In this document: piece by piece, positions 1 through 10,365 of the stretch
How the letters are laid out: every line of letters starts with the position of its first letter
Position numbering within the stretch: position 1 is the first letter of the stretch
Notes under the pieces: model-generated
Told to the model about the DNA's origin: nothing
The model's database searches: none
What the model saw: only the letters and a program-made list of their open reading frames with translations
Assembly (NCBI GenBank): GCA_963855995.1
Contig: OY979716.1
Location: 49,857,379 to 49,921,378 of the forward strand
Direction: 5' to 3'
From: Muricea muricata
Lineage: Eukaryota; Cnidaria; Anthozoa; Malacalcyonacea; Plexauridae
DNA: 64,000 nucleotides
Position numbers and translations under genes: made by a program

Positions 1-701
1 ATTTTGTATATACAGATTTTATTAATGCCATGGCTAATAAATTACTACAAATACCAGTCAACTCATTATGCTGCAATGCAACCTTTTGTGCTGTATATTA
101 ATATCACTAAATTATTAAGCCTAAAAATATATATTGATTCATAGAAATTAATTTACAATAAACGCATACATCATTTGGTCAAGCCCAACAAGATTAATGT
201 TATTGATAAGTGTAATCATGTTGAGAAATTAATGAGTCATGCAACAGTAAGGTGGTACAAAGTGATTTGGCTGAAAGTTCTCATTCTTTCCAGGAAGAGT
301 ATAAATAGCATCAGTATGGTGGCCGAGAGCTGCCACTGGAAATTCTTACGACACTTTTTCTATTTTTTTTTGTTTTTATTTTCGAATTTTTATTTTTGTT
401 TTTTAATTTAAAAAAAATGCGGGTGGCCGAAGACTCCCACTTGGCCGATCGCTGTCAACTAGTTTCCAGGCAATTAATTAAAATTCGTCTCTCTCAGAAC
501 CTATATAACTTGTAAAATGATTAAGAAATTGATCAAATAAATTGCCAAATGTTAGAAAATAGATCTTCACTTGATCAATACTACGTCCGAGGGTGGTATA
601 TGGTGATATAAAACTGTAAAGTTTTATAGCGCCCCTGGTCAAGCCCTGGTCATCCACAGTCTAGTGTTCACTATAAGTCCGATGCCAAACACGTGCGTCA
701 T
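1..701. other. Non-coding AT-rich stretch
   Basis: No convincing coding region, RNA gene or repeat boundary is visible. The open frame near 175-411 has low-complexity composition (T-rich runs around 355-410) and no recognisable domain. The stretch leads into the fold-back repeat starting at 702. Confidence 0.4.
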
Positions 702-866
702 ACCATGGGCGTCCCAAAAATGTCTGGTAGTTTCGTGCACCGCAACCGGCGAGCGGTAGTGTATTGTTTACATATATAACATATGTATATTATATATGTA
801 AACAATACGCTGCCGCTCGCGCTTACGGTGCACGAAATTACCAGACATTTTTGGGCCGCCTATGGT
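702..866. repeat. Fold-back MITE with AT-rich tip
   Basis: The two halves are inverted copies. Both arms contain CAAAAATGTCTGGTA, TTCGTGCACCG and GTATTGTTTACATATATA, and they meet at a short AT loop near 779-790. Outer ends read ACCATGGGCG and, reverse-complemented, ACCATAGGCG. The trinucleotide CAT lies at both borders (699-701 and 867-869), a possible 3-bp target-site duplication. No coding capacity. The whole unit would form a hairpin of about 165 nt if transcribed. Superfamily not assigned. Confidence 0.75.
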
Positions 867-1231
867 CATACTTTAGTAAACATAACCGAAGCGTTGAGAA
901 AATTAAATCAGAAAATAAAAGAAAAGAGACCGAAAAAAGGAGGCCAGTCATATGGAGGGTAATCACCGCCAAAATTAAAAACAAAATTTTGTACTTCTAT
1001 ATGCTCATTTTGGTGTTCATATCATGCGTTATGATGTTACATTTTTGAATTTTGATGTTAAAGAATTCAATTTTGATGTTCATTATCAGCCTTTGCACTT
1101 CTGTTTGCGCATCCTCTTCTCAAGCATTCCATTGTGATGACGTCACATTATGCGTGACACTCAGAACACAATTTTCGACAGTATTTAATATGATAATTTA
1201 TTTCCCAGAAAAAACTATAATTTTAATGTAA

Positions 1232-3175
1232 ATGACTAAATGTGATGGTATAAGCAATATGGCGGAAAACGTCGATCGTCAAGAGTTTTTAAATCTTCTT
1301 CGAGATACTATTGTGAGCTGTATTGCAGATTTAGAAGGCAGTCCAGATAGAGACTACAGCAATTATTGTATTGACTCGCTTTATCAAACTACTTTAAGAT
1401 TTGCAGAAACATTTAAATTAGATGAATCTGTAATAAGTTTAATTTCAGAAGCAAGGGACATGGTTTTTGACAGTCATATCGATAACGAGTTCCTGAACAC
1501 ATTGGTATGTCCACAATTATTTACCGGTTACCCCGGGCGCCCAAAATTTGAAATGCCAGAAGAGATTCTGCGTTTCTTGTTTGATAAACGATTTACAGTC
1601 TAGGAAACGGCGACTCTTCTTCGAGTTAGTCAACGAACAGTCGAACGGAGAATGAATGAATTCGGAATACGCATTGGCAACAGTTATTTAAACATTAACG
1701 ATCATGATCTAGATACTGTAATAAGCAACATAATTTGTGACTTTCCCAATGTTGGGTATAAACGAATGTCGGGATTGCTATTGTCCAGAGGGTTGAGAAT
1801 CCAACAAAATAGATTACAGGAAACGATGCGCCAAGTGGATCCTCCTGGAACGTTGTTTCAAGCTCTGTCTCTGAGAGTCGTCCATAGACGAAGATATCAC
1901 GTACCCAGTCCACTCTCTCTTTGGCATGTTGATGGCAACCATAAATTAATAAGGTGGGTTTAGTTATCTGCAGCATAAAACAACTTCCTGGTGCCTACCC
2001 CTTGTCATTCAGGATCGCAACTCAGGATTTGTCGAATCAGGATTTTGATTTTTGCCAACTGCTATTAGTGCAGCATGATGGCCTTTAATGGACTATGTGT
2101 GCAGTCTGAGTCTAACATTTAAGGAATTGTTGAAAACACTCTCTCCCCTTCGGTGTCATGTTTCCACACAATTTCTCGTTTTTCCAATTTCCACTGGTGT
2201 TAATATAACTGTATATCAACACAGAAAAATGTTTTATTTATTTATAATATAGCAATGTCAAAAGCTCGAAGGACATGCAAATTTTCCATGTTTACATTGA
2301 GTTATGTAAACACGGCTCCTAACCAATCAGCATTCACAATTCACAAATGCTATATTATAAGTATTATTAATAAACTATTTGCTCTATTCCAAAAATCATT
2401 TTCTTTTGAGAAACCAACTTAGGCCATCACTATTTTTTAATGGACATGGTCATTGCCATGATCATTTGTAATTCTTTATCACTAATAGTTTGTTAAAATG
2501 CTTCAGTTTTCCTTTTTTAGATGGAGGTTTGTTATTCATGCTGGAATGGATGGGTACCCTTGCATGCTTGTTTTTATTCACTGCAGCACAAATAACACAG
2601 CAGAAACAGTGTTGGGTCTTTTCCAAACTGCTGTTGATTCATTTGGATTGCCTTCAAGAGTAAGGACTGACAAAGGGGGGGGGAGAATGTTGGTGTGGCC
2701 CGATATATGTTGAACCATCCTTTGCGTGGCCCTGGAAGAGCCAGTCGTATCACTGGACGTAGTGTCCATAATCAGAGGATTGAACGATTTTGGAGAGATC
2801 TCTTCTCTGGCTGCACACGTTTATTTTACCACCTGTTCTATCACATGGAAAGCTCCGGGATATTAGATTCTTCAAAGGAAGAGCACTTATTTGCACTGCA
2901 TTATGTTTTCTGCCCTATTATCAACCGAAATTTGGCCATATTTCAACAAGGCCACAACAGATCTCCAATTAGGACTGAAAGAAATTTGTCACCCGAGCAG
3001 TTATGGATACAAGGTCTCTGTACAAATGGTGCTGCAGAATCAAGGATATCACAAGAATTTTCATCATTGGTACTGTTAACTGTAATTGTCAAACTTTTCC
3101 AACAACATATGATCATATCTTTCAATAATGTAGGTTTTACCTTCGGGATTTTCATTGTAAGAAAAACCCATTGAT
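1232..3175 (+). pseudogene. DDE integrase-core protein, two exons, disrupted
   Basis: Exon 1 (ATG at 1232 or the better-context ATG at 1259, to 1953) and exon 2 (from 2521) join through a phase-2 GT..AG intron, giving [16 protein letters not shown]. The protein has a helix-turn-helix stretch (TATLLRVSQRTVERRM) followed by an RNase H-like integrase core with the acidic residues in LWHVDGNH, VRTDKGG and NQRIERFW. This matches a transposase/integrase-derived family (often annotated 'integrase core domain') that is common in cnidarian and fish genomes. Two lesions are visible: an in-frame TAG at 1601-1603 just before the HTH, and a run of nine G at 2675-2683 that throws the frame (conserved residues downstream continue in another frame from about 2695 to 3045). 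Family identity is from motif memory. I see no terminal repeats, so it may be a domesticated relic or a solo transposase. The C-terminal 40 residues look unconserved. Confidence 0.75.
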
Positions 3176-4339
3176 GTAAAAAGCAAACTTAGGAAAAAGG
3201 CACTTTTTGGAAAAGACACCCACTGTAAAGGCATCAATTTAATTTTTGACACAGTCACTTGCAATATTCATGCCATGTTAAGGCAGTATATGACAGTGTT
3301 TTTTTACACCCCTTGTAGATCAACTTAGACCTGTCCAATTTCAACGAGCAAGAAAGAAATGGTGACTGTGCATCACAACAAGTAACAATTCCGCGAGTCA
3401 ATTTTTCATTAAAGGTAGGTTACAGTCGCTTCTGTGCATGTGCGATCGGTTTGTTATGAGAGGCCTCCACATAACAAGTTTCCAGTCCCATGGCGTAAAT
3501 GAAAACACACGCGGTCGTTTAAATCGTTTTCTGTTGTATTGCAAGGAGCGATGGCGCATCAAGTCCTGGCATAAAAATTGTTGCTTTGAGAGTTTCAAGA
3601 TCAAACAATTATAATTGGATTCTGGAAACGCGGCAAATCGCGTCGCCTAAAGGTTTAATTATTCACGTTCGTTAGCTTTTGCTTCAGATGCTGTGGGTTT
3701 CGTTTGAGACTTCGAGTTTGCACTACAGAATATTCACGAGTCACGACATGATGCTCACAGGCTCTGTCATGCAATGTGGTAAGAAATATATTGTATTACT
3801 TTTACATAATAAGGAAATGTTAAGCTAGTTACCCTAGCTGAGTTCTACTAATAATATTCAGGATGTATTTAGAAGTTGACAAGTATGTTTAAAACATGAA
3901 ACAGTGTAGATAGGAACCTTACATGCAATCAGAATTTTGGCAGAGAACAGGGGCGGATCCAGCGTGTGGGCTGACTGATGCATAAATCCAAAACCTCGCA
4001 AAAGTAGGGGGGTCCGAGGGTATCCTCCCTCAGAAAATTTTGAAATCTAGGGCCTCCGAAATATGATTTCCAGCGTTCTGAGCGCACTTTTTATTAAAAT
4101 TTTGACTCCAAAATTTTGAAAAAAATGCTGAATTTTCTGAAAAAAAACCTAACACTGCGTTCGCATTCCATTTGCGTTTCGAAAGTGCTCCATTTGCGTT
4201 CCGAACGCGTTCCAAAATGCGTTCCAAAATGCGTTCCAAAGCTTTCCAGTGTATACCAGCTAAAAATGTTTCAAAGACATACATGCTACATTTGAAAGAG
4301 ATGTTTATCTGAGTCGTTTTATTGAAAATGTTCCATAAT
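3176..4339. other. Non-coding region with transposon-end-like motifs
   Basis: No gene recognised. Two sequences resemble transposon ends: TTAAAGGTAGG plus TTACAGTCGCT near 3410-3432, which matches the TTAA-bounded MITE ends at 46553-46772, and CAGGGGCGGATCCAG at 3948-3962, which resembles hAT ends. I could not find a partner end for either. The remainder is AT-rich and unremarkable. Confidence 0.4.
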
Positions 4340-4371
4340 TACTCGCTGGGGCACTTGTGCCCAGGCGAGTA
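4340..4371. repeat. 32-bp near-perfect palindrome upstream of the Helentron
   Basis: TACTCGCTGGGG at the left pairs with CCCAGGCGAGTA at the right around GCACTTGTGC, forming a GC-rich stem of about 15 bp with almost no loop. It stands out in AT-rich surroundings and lies about 270 bp upstream of the first Helentron ATG. It could be part of the 5' terminal structure of that element or an independent cruciform; the sequence does not decide. Confidence 0.6.
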
Positions 4372-4614
4372 TAAGGTTTCGGCTTTGTCGAATCTTGGAT
4401 CGTCGTCGATAGCCACAAAATAGAATTTTAATTAGCTATCAAAGTTTTACCGTAAATGTTCATTACGATCCATATCGCCTGTGCTAAATTTTATCGAAAT
4501 TATCCATACGTAACACTGCTTCTTATATCGAAACACTGATCTTGCGGTCTTGCGGACATTTTAGTCAGTTTTAACTTAATCAAGAATTAACAGTAAAGGC
4601 GCGACGACACAGCG

Positions 4615-5439
4615 ATGTTTACGGTAAGTAAATGCAGTTTAAAATCAGAAATGCTCATCTCTCATGACTCTGCACCTATTCATGGTAGACCTACACTAAA
4701 AGATGCTGAGCAATTTCGAACCGGGTCGATAATCCACGAATACAATCATGCCTTCTGGTACACAAAAAGTTGCTTAAAAAGTTCCAAAAAATTCCAAGAA
4801 CATTGTATAAAAAGTTGCCAAAAATCTCACGTAAAAGGTGATACAATTTATAACCTTGACAATACAAATAATACTCAAAGAAATCTTGAAAATCGTGAAG
4901 AAAATGTGCTGAGTTGTACTGTAAACAAGCACATGGTCAACATGTCCCCCTGTAGCAGCAACAATGAGGGCAATGAAATGTCTAATAAACAGAGGGAAAC
5001 GATGAGCGAAAATGATTTGAAAAACAGGAGTGTGTCGTCAGATCAGTGTATGTCAGGTACAAGTGTATTTAACAATTGTATTCGTGAATATTCTAAATTT
5101 AACCGCAATAAAATAAAAGGTCTTTCTAAGAAGTTTGTTCAGCGTTCACGTCATGCATTATTTTACGCTTCGATACAAGGGCATGCTGTTGACTGTATTG
5201 CCAATTCTTGCCACTTACGTCACCGCGACCGTGAACCCAGTAGAATACAGGTGAAATGGTTAACTAGAAAGTTTAGGAAAAGTCGAGCATTCAGAAAATA
5301 TTTAAGACATAAAATCAAAAGATCTGTGCCAAGATCCTCTCATCTGCATAATGTTTTAAGCCATATTATGAATTGTCGAGATTCTCGATTAAGGTCTATT
5401 TGTGATGTTGACTGTCCAAACATTTTTGCAAAGTGCTGA
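4615..5439 (+). CDS. Helentron N-terminal basic protein upstream of 2A
   Basis: The ATG at 4615 opens 274 codons, then a TGA at 5437-5439. The same frame stays open beyond it into the 2A motif, so the TGA is probably a single-base lesion inside a longer polyprotein. The product is rich in Lys, Arg, Ser, Asn and Cys/His (for example QKSHVKGD and FRKYLRHKIKRSVPRS) and has no recognised domain; the C-terminal third is strongly basic. Because a 2A-like site follows, this segment would be released as a separate protein of about 330 residues. A nucleic-acid-binding role is a guess from charge only. Confidence 0.6.
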   Translation: MFTVSKCSLKSEMLISHDSAPIHGRPTLKDAEQFRTGSIIHEYNHAFWYTKSCLKSSKKFQEHCIKSCQKSHVKGDTIYNLDNTNNTQRNLENREENVLSCTVNKHMVNMSPCSSNNEGNEMSNKQRETMSENDLKNRSVSSDQCMSGTSVFNNCIREYSKFNRNKIKGLSKKFVQRSRHALFYASIQGHAVDCIANSCHLRHRDREPSRIQVKWLTRKFRKSRAFRKYLRHKIKRSVPRSSHLHNVLSHIMNCRDSRLRSICDVDCPNIFAKC

Positions 5440-5763
5440 ACAAACCCTGCAGCAAGGAATTTCAGGTTTTATGTTCCTGATGGAATTCTTGCAGATATAT
5501 TCTATTTATCAGATGGGATGTATTTTACACATAAACAGGTTTACAAAAATGTTAACCATATAACGAATGTCTGTGAATCAGCATTATGTACAGATATTGA
5601 AACAAACCCTGGACCTGTATTTTATGTTGATTCTAGTGAAACAATCAGTGCACCTTATAGTCAGGGTAATCAGTATATTTTTGGTGAAACAGCAGGACAG
5701 CAATGTTTAGCAATGTGTTTATGTGCTCTTATATACAACAAACAACAGAACATATGCTCACCA
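5440..5763 (+). CDS. 2A-like junction and start of protease-like domain
   Basis: Same frame as the upstream basic protein, continuing after its TGA. It contains TDIETNPGP (2A-like), then GETAGQQCLAMCLCALIYN, which resembles the Cys-containing first motif of OTU/C76-like cysteine proteases (candidate nucleophile in QQC). The frame is cut at 5763 by the insertion 5764-8900 and resumes at 8901. If the insertion is removed and one copy of the CCA duplication is kept, the frame reads through without a stop. Confidence 0.7.
5593..5616 (+). other. 2A-like ribosome-skipping motif DIETNPGP
   Basis: Codons at 5593-5616 encode DIETNPGP, an exact fit to the D(V/I)ExNPGP core of 2A-like sequences, preceded by a short hydrophobic/cysteine stretch (SALCT). 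In known cases the ribosome fails to join Gly to Pro and continues, giving two proteins from one frame. Such motifs are documented in picornaviruses, some animal non-LTR retrotransposons and some animal NLR genes. Here it lies between the basic N-terminal region and the protease-Rep-helicase part of a Helentron. Activity is inferred from the motif alone. Confidence 0.8.
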
Positions 5764-5865
5764 CACGATGGTCAGTTGCTATGCAAATTACTCCCGGAAG
5801 CGCAGGCTCACATTGTCAGCAGAGTAAGCCATTAATATTCAAATTTCCCACCAAAATATTCAAAT

Positions 5866-6237
5866 ATGGCGGCAAGCGATGTCTCTTCGAAGCTATCAAA
5901 CCTTAACTTGGGCAAAGATAACAATGAAACGGAGAGGCCAAAGCATTTTTGGAACCGAGCTTTGGTGGCCACGAAGTTTAGTTTTGAGCCTATCTGGCTT
6001 GATGCGGCATGGAAGGCCGAACAGAAACCAAATTTCGGAATGCGAAATTTGGAAGCTGTTCTTGAAGAGCGATGCTCCCTCAAACTGGAGATCACTGGGC
6101 CCCTCATCGACAGCTATTTGAAGGAGATCGAACGGGCATTTTGGGCAAAGCTTGGCCGATCGAAGTGTACTGGTCTAATGCCTCCAATAAAGTCTCAAAA
6201 CTTGCAACTTCAAAGTCTTTGTAACTCAGTTTCATAA
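5866..6237 (+). CDS. Unidentified 123-codon open frame in the insertion
   Basis: The ATG context AATATGGCGG resembles an animal start site. The product begins MAASDVSSKLSNLNLGKDNN and continues with an acidic/amphipathic composition (EIERAFWAKLG). I recognise no family. It could be the first exon of the gene carried by the surrounding 3.1-kb element, with later exons lost, or a chance frame. Confidence 0.35.
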   Translation: MAASDVSSKLSNLNLGKDNNETERPKHFWNRALVATKFSFEPIWLDAAWKAEQKPNFGMRNLEAVLEERCSLKLEITGPLIDSYLKEIERAFWAKLGRSKCTGLMPPIKSQNLQLQSLCNSVS

Positions 6238-6904
6238 TTTGCATTTTAATTTTACAGTGTACAGTAGAACCATTTTAAAAGGTAATGTGCTGTGAAAGCT
6301 GTATCATTGCTCATAAACATAGGAAATTACATTTGCACAACTTTATATATTTCAAATTGAAGTGATCACTTTTAACCACCTAAGCTGAACCTTTGATTTT
6401 AAGAATCAGTGCATTTGTATTGCCTTCACAGCACTGCCTATCTATGACCTGTGAATTTATTATGTTGAATTGACTAACCTGACACTTGTTTCATATGATA
6501 TATACTATACAAACGTCTGCAAGCAGGCTAATAACCTTGCACTGGTGGTGGGGGTGTATCGAGGCAGAATTTGACACAAATGTGTTTATAAATTTCCCTG
6601 CAGTGTCACCAAATTCAGTTTGTATTCATCAACAAACATGGCAATACATGCTCCTGGAAAGTTTGCCACCTTGGCTGTACAGCCTTGCTATCATGATTGG
6701 ACGATGACTTTAACTAATGTCACACACATGACAATGAGGCTCTGTAGACAAAATGGCATGCTTTCCAGAAGGGAAGTCTTTATCCTCACTCCAGCCTAAG
6801 AATATCAATTGCAAACTTGAAATTTAAAAAAAACATCTCTTTTTAATTAATTTGAATATTTCATACCATGCATATGTCACAGTCTAATAGTGCACAATGA
6901 AGTA

Positions 6905-7570
6905 TAGCCCCTTCCTGAATTTGCTTGAGGGCATGTGATACACAATATCAAGGCTAGAACCAAACTATCAGCCTTGTGCTAATTTATATCATGTGCACTT
7001 GAGCAAATTGACGAAGTAGCCATTAACACACATAGTGCAAAGTTTATTTTACTTCCATTCAAAATTAATGAACTTGAGTCTACAATTGTAGCCCTCAAGA
7101 TGTTGATATTATTGTGAGAACTAAACTGTTGTAAGCCTGGGTTATGCTTATGATTTTCAGGGCACTGTACATTACATACTGTATACAATGCAGCTACATG
7201 ATCAATATTAACATAACCCAGGTTTACTTATTCATCTTTAGCCCCTTCCTGAATTTGCTTGAGGGCATGAAATACACAATATCAAGGCTACAACCAAACT
7301 ATCAGCCTTGTCCTAATTTATATCATGTGCACTCAAGCAAATTGGAGAAGTACTAGCCATTAACACACATAGTGCAAAGTTTATTTTACTTCCATTCAAA
7401 ATTAATGAATTTGAGTCTACAATTGTAGCCCTCAAGATGTCGATATTATTGTGAGAACTAAACTGTTGTAAGCCTGGGTTATGCTTATGATTTTCAGGGC
7501 ACTGTACATACATACTGTACACAATGCAACTACATGATCAATATTAACATAACCCAGGTTTACTTATGTT
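6905..7570. repeat. Two-copy tandem repeat, period 334 bp
   Basis: Both copies begin TAGCCCCTTCCTGAATTTGC (6905 and 7239) and run in register through CTACATGATCAATATTAACA to GGTTTACTTAT, with only scattered differences. It lies inside the insertion 5764-8900. Open frames on the minus strand here (6979-7188, 7313-7522) are the same repeat read twice and are not genes. Confidence 0.85.
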
Positions 7571-8900
7571 TATTAATATATACTGTAAATACTTTGTTAG
7601 TCATATTAACTATATTGAATTGGTTCCGGCATGACATTTGCTAGAAATTACAGTAATAATATATACTGTACATATATAATGCTTCATATAATATATATCT
7701 TTATATAATGCTATCTATATTCCATAATGTGGTTTTCTAATATTAGTTTTGTCTATAATGTTGTCTACAACTTTTTATGACTATTTTATATTTATCACAC
7801 AGTAGTGTTTTCCATTGCTCCTCAGGGCATGCTCAAAACATTGAAGGTTATTTTATGTTTTTCATACAGTTGTATCATACAGCCATTAAGCCATTTAGTG
7901 GTAGCATTCTCCTCTTGATGAGTAAAATTGTTTGGTGTTCTCATATAATTGCAAATAATTCAACTAACTGGCTATAGATGCTTGTTTTTCAGCACATATT
8001 GCAAACACTTCTAGTTCCTGCCTTTTGAACGTAATTTGATAGTCGGCTTCATTTAAATTCGCTTCCCTACATTGAATTTCCTCCCTGTCTGATCACTTCA
8101 GCTTGACCTATCTTGAGGTTGTACACAGAAGATTTCTCCCAAAACTTGTGAGACTGCTTTTCAGAATTACATTTTCCTCTGTGATTTGGACTCTTATTAC
8201 ACCTTTTACTTTTTCTGCATGTAGATAATGGGCTGGAAATGTCAATATACACATATATATATAAATGAAAGTTAAAGACATACTCGAGACGAAGGATTTC
8301 AATATGGCGAACGCATATTACCTGAGTATGCAAATGAATCATGATTTCGAACGAAGTTTCTTACCTATTTCCTGAGCTTGATGCCAGTTTAAATGAAAGA
8401 ATATAACATGATTTCTAACTTTGATTTTAATTATTCTTCTGAGAATGAGATTTAACAAAGTTACTGCGATTATTCGGGAAAAGTATGGCGAGATTTCCGG
8501 TTTTGTTACATTTGCACGGAATATATACACTACCAAGGGGGAGTATAAAAGTGAAAGAGTGTTATTTGACCAGTCCTTCCTTAGGGAGCCCTCCATGGTA
8601 TAGTTTGTCGCACACAGTCGCCATAGAAACCCAAAATTTGTCTCAAGATAGGGTCGGTTTGTGGGGTATTTTATAACTATTTCGCAACATACTGGGAAAT
8701 TTAACAATGAATACCACTCTCCAGAGGGTACGTTGAAATTTTAAGACATTTAAAAAACAATTTTACTGCGAAACAAGCTTGAAAAGCTCGCAACAAAATT
8801 TATCTATTGCGCCACTCATAAATTAGTTGCGCCATTGCTTACGCGTCACGTGACCAAGCAGTTGATGCGGGAGTAATTTGCATAGCGACTGACCATCATG
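7571..8900. other. Non-coding right part of the 3.1-kb insertion
   Basis: AT-rich, with dinucleotide-like TATATA stretches at 7655-7700 and 8250-8270. No gene or further repeat boundary recognised apart from the terminal repeat ending at 8900. Confidence 0.4.
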
Positions 8901-9660
8901 CCACAGGACCTGGTTAATATAATGAATATTGGTAATGAATTATACTTACACTTGTCATGTTTAGCAGGACAATCACTTTTAATGTTCCCAGAGTTGCCTT
9001 CGGAACTTACAGTATTTGACAAAGATTTTCATTTTGAGTACAGTGAGAGTTACAGCGGAAATGTAATTGGAAATAGTTTTATTGAAGGGTATCAGTACTG
9101 TGTTCCATTTCACAGATCATTTGAAATTCTTCTGAGAGAAAACTATCATGCGTTTGTTTTAACAATTAATAGCAATGCTGTTTGCATATTTCGTACCAAT
9201 GATGACAAGTACAAAATTTTTGACTCACATGCAAGAGATATTTATGGAAGAAGTCATCCACAAGGTACATGTGTTTTGTTAGAAGCAGCAACTATCAACC
9301 ATGTAGTTCTGCATTTCCAGTCTCTATATAGTGATAATAGTCAATTTGAGCTCAAAGGGGTAAATATTGATGAAGTACCTGTACAACTTGCTAGCTTGCA
9401 GAACCTGAACAACAATGTAAGAAATGATGAACTATTAGATAATACCCTGCAGGAATCTGAATGTGCTGGTGTTTTGTGTTTATGTAGACAATGTTGTGCA
9501 ATTTCTCTATATTCAATATGTTATTCTGTTATTAAACCATGTAATTAATGGGATTCAAATACAGTGGCTGCAGTTGTTCACTTTGGCACTACTTTGTATA
9601 ACAACACTAAGATAAGTATTCCAAGAGACACCTCAAAAAATTCAAATACATGGAACAGAA
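8901..9660 (+). pseudogene. Helentron C76/OTU-like cysteine protease domain
   Basis: Resumes the domain interrupted at 5763. Visible motifs are YCVPFHRSFEILLRENYHAF, then KIFDSHARD (Asp-Ser-His, the expected His/Asp motif of UL36-type/C76 proteases) and GTCVLLEA. Together with QQC at about 5697 the Cys-His-Asp set is complete. A TAA at 9546-9548 interrupts the frame, which continues as WDSNTVAAVVHFGTTLYN; near 9610-9650 it shifts to the frame used from 9673 onward. Proteases of this type are known passengers of Helitron polyproteins; the substrate is unknown. Confidence 0.65.
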
Positions 9661-10365
9661 ATTGTTGTAAAATTGAAAGCAAATATTAAAGGAGTAATTA
9701 CTGATAAGGTTGAAAGCAAACTAAACATTGAAAGTTTTATACCCCATACTAATGAAAACACAGGTTTTTTAATTTGGTTTGGGAATTACTGTATTTCTTG
9801 CATCTTTCAAGCAACATCAATTAATAGCATGTCATACTCAATATTAGCATATGATGATGATACCTCTTGTAATGCACATTACATCAAAAATATAAAAGAC
9901 AAGTCTACTTTAGTTGATTCTCTGTTTAACATAGTAAAGATGAAAATTGGAGGTAAAGTTGTAAATTATACAATTCAATTCTTGTCTTGTTTTTCTCAAT
10001 TGACAAACTCTGAAAGGAAAAGGGTTATGAACAATCACAGGCAAAGCTACATTAATGACAATATTGCACCAGCTGTGAAGCGACAAAAGTTTGAAGCTAA
10101 GCAATTGAAATACAAAATGATGAGTCCATCTGTGAAACAACAAGTTAACGTTAAACATGTAAATGATTACAAATGTATGCTTAAGGAGAAAAAGCAACAA
10201 ATATTGAAAAAAAGAAGGACAAAATATCAAACAATGGATCGGTCAAAGAAATTTGAAATATAAAAAAACAAGGAGTAATGAACAAAAGGAAAACGTATTG
10301 AAGAATCATAGAATTAAATATGCAACAATGGGTCAATCTAAGAGGCAGGAAGTACTTACTAAAAA
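9661..10365 (+). pseudogene. Helentron linker with basic repeats
   Basis: The frame from about 9613 to 10263 (196 codons after the TTG at 9673) carries VVKLKANIKGVITDKVE and then a Lys/Arg/Gln-rich C-terminal part. Short degenerate repeats (KYQTMDRSKK, KYATMGQSKR, YRKTMTKGQK) span 10220-10400 across a frameshift at about 10259-10263. These repeats are typical of the region before Rep in Helentron-like polyproteins. The stop at 10261-10263 and the frame changes make this part inactive. Confidence 0.6.

Larger units (their letters stand above)
5764..8900. mobile_element. 3.1-kb TIR transposon inserted in the Helentron protease domain
   Basis: Left end at 5764 contains GATGGTCAGTTGCTATGCAA; the right end, reverse-complemented, contains GATGGTCAGTCGCTATGCAA. 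The match runs about 33 bp through ATTACTCCCG with two mismatches. Flanks share CCA (5761-5763 and 8901-8903), or CCACA if the ends are drawn slightly differently. Removing the element plus one CCA copy restores the Helentron frame, which shows it is an insertion. No transposase is recognisable inside; it holds an ATG-led open frame at 5866-6237 and a two-copy 334-bp tandem repeat. Superfamily unresolved. Confidence 0.8.

Noticed and set aside
3948..3962. hAT element starting at CAGGGGCGGATCCAG
   Set aside because: Typical hAT-like end, but no inverted partner or flanking duplication was found within several kb, so only a solitary end can be claimed.
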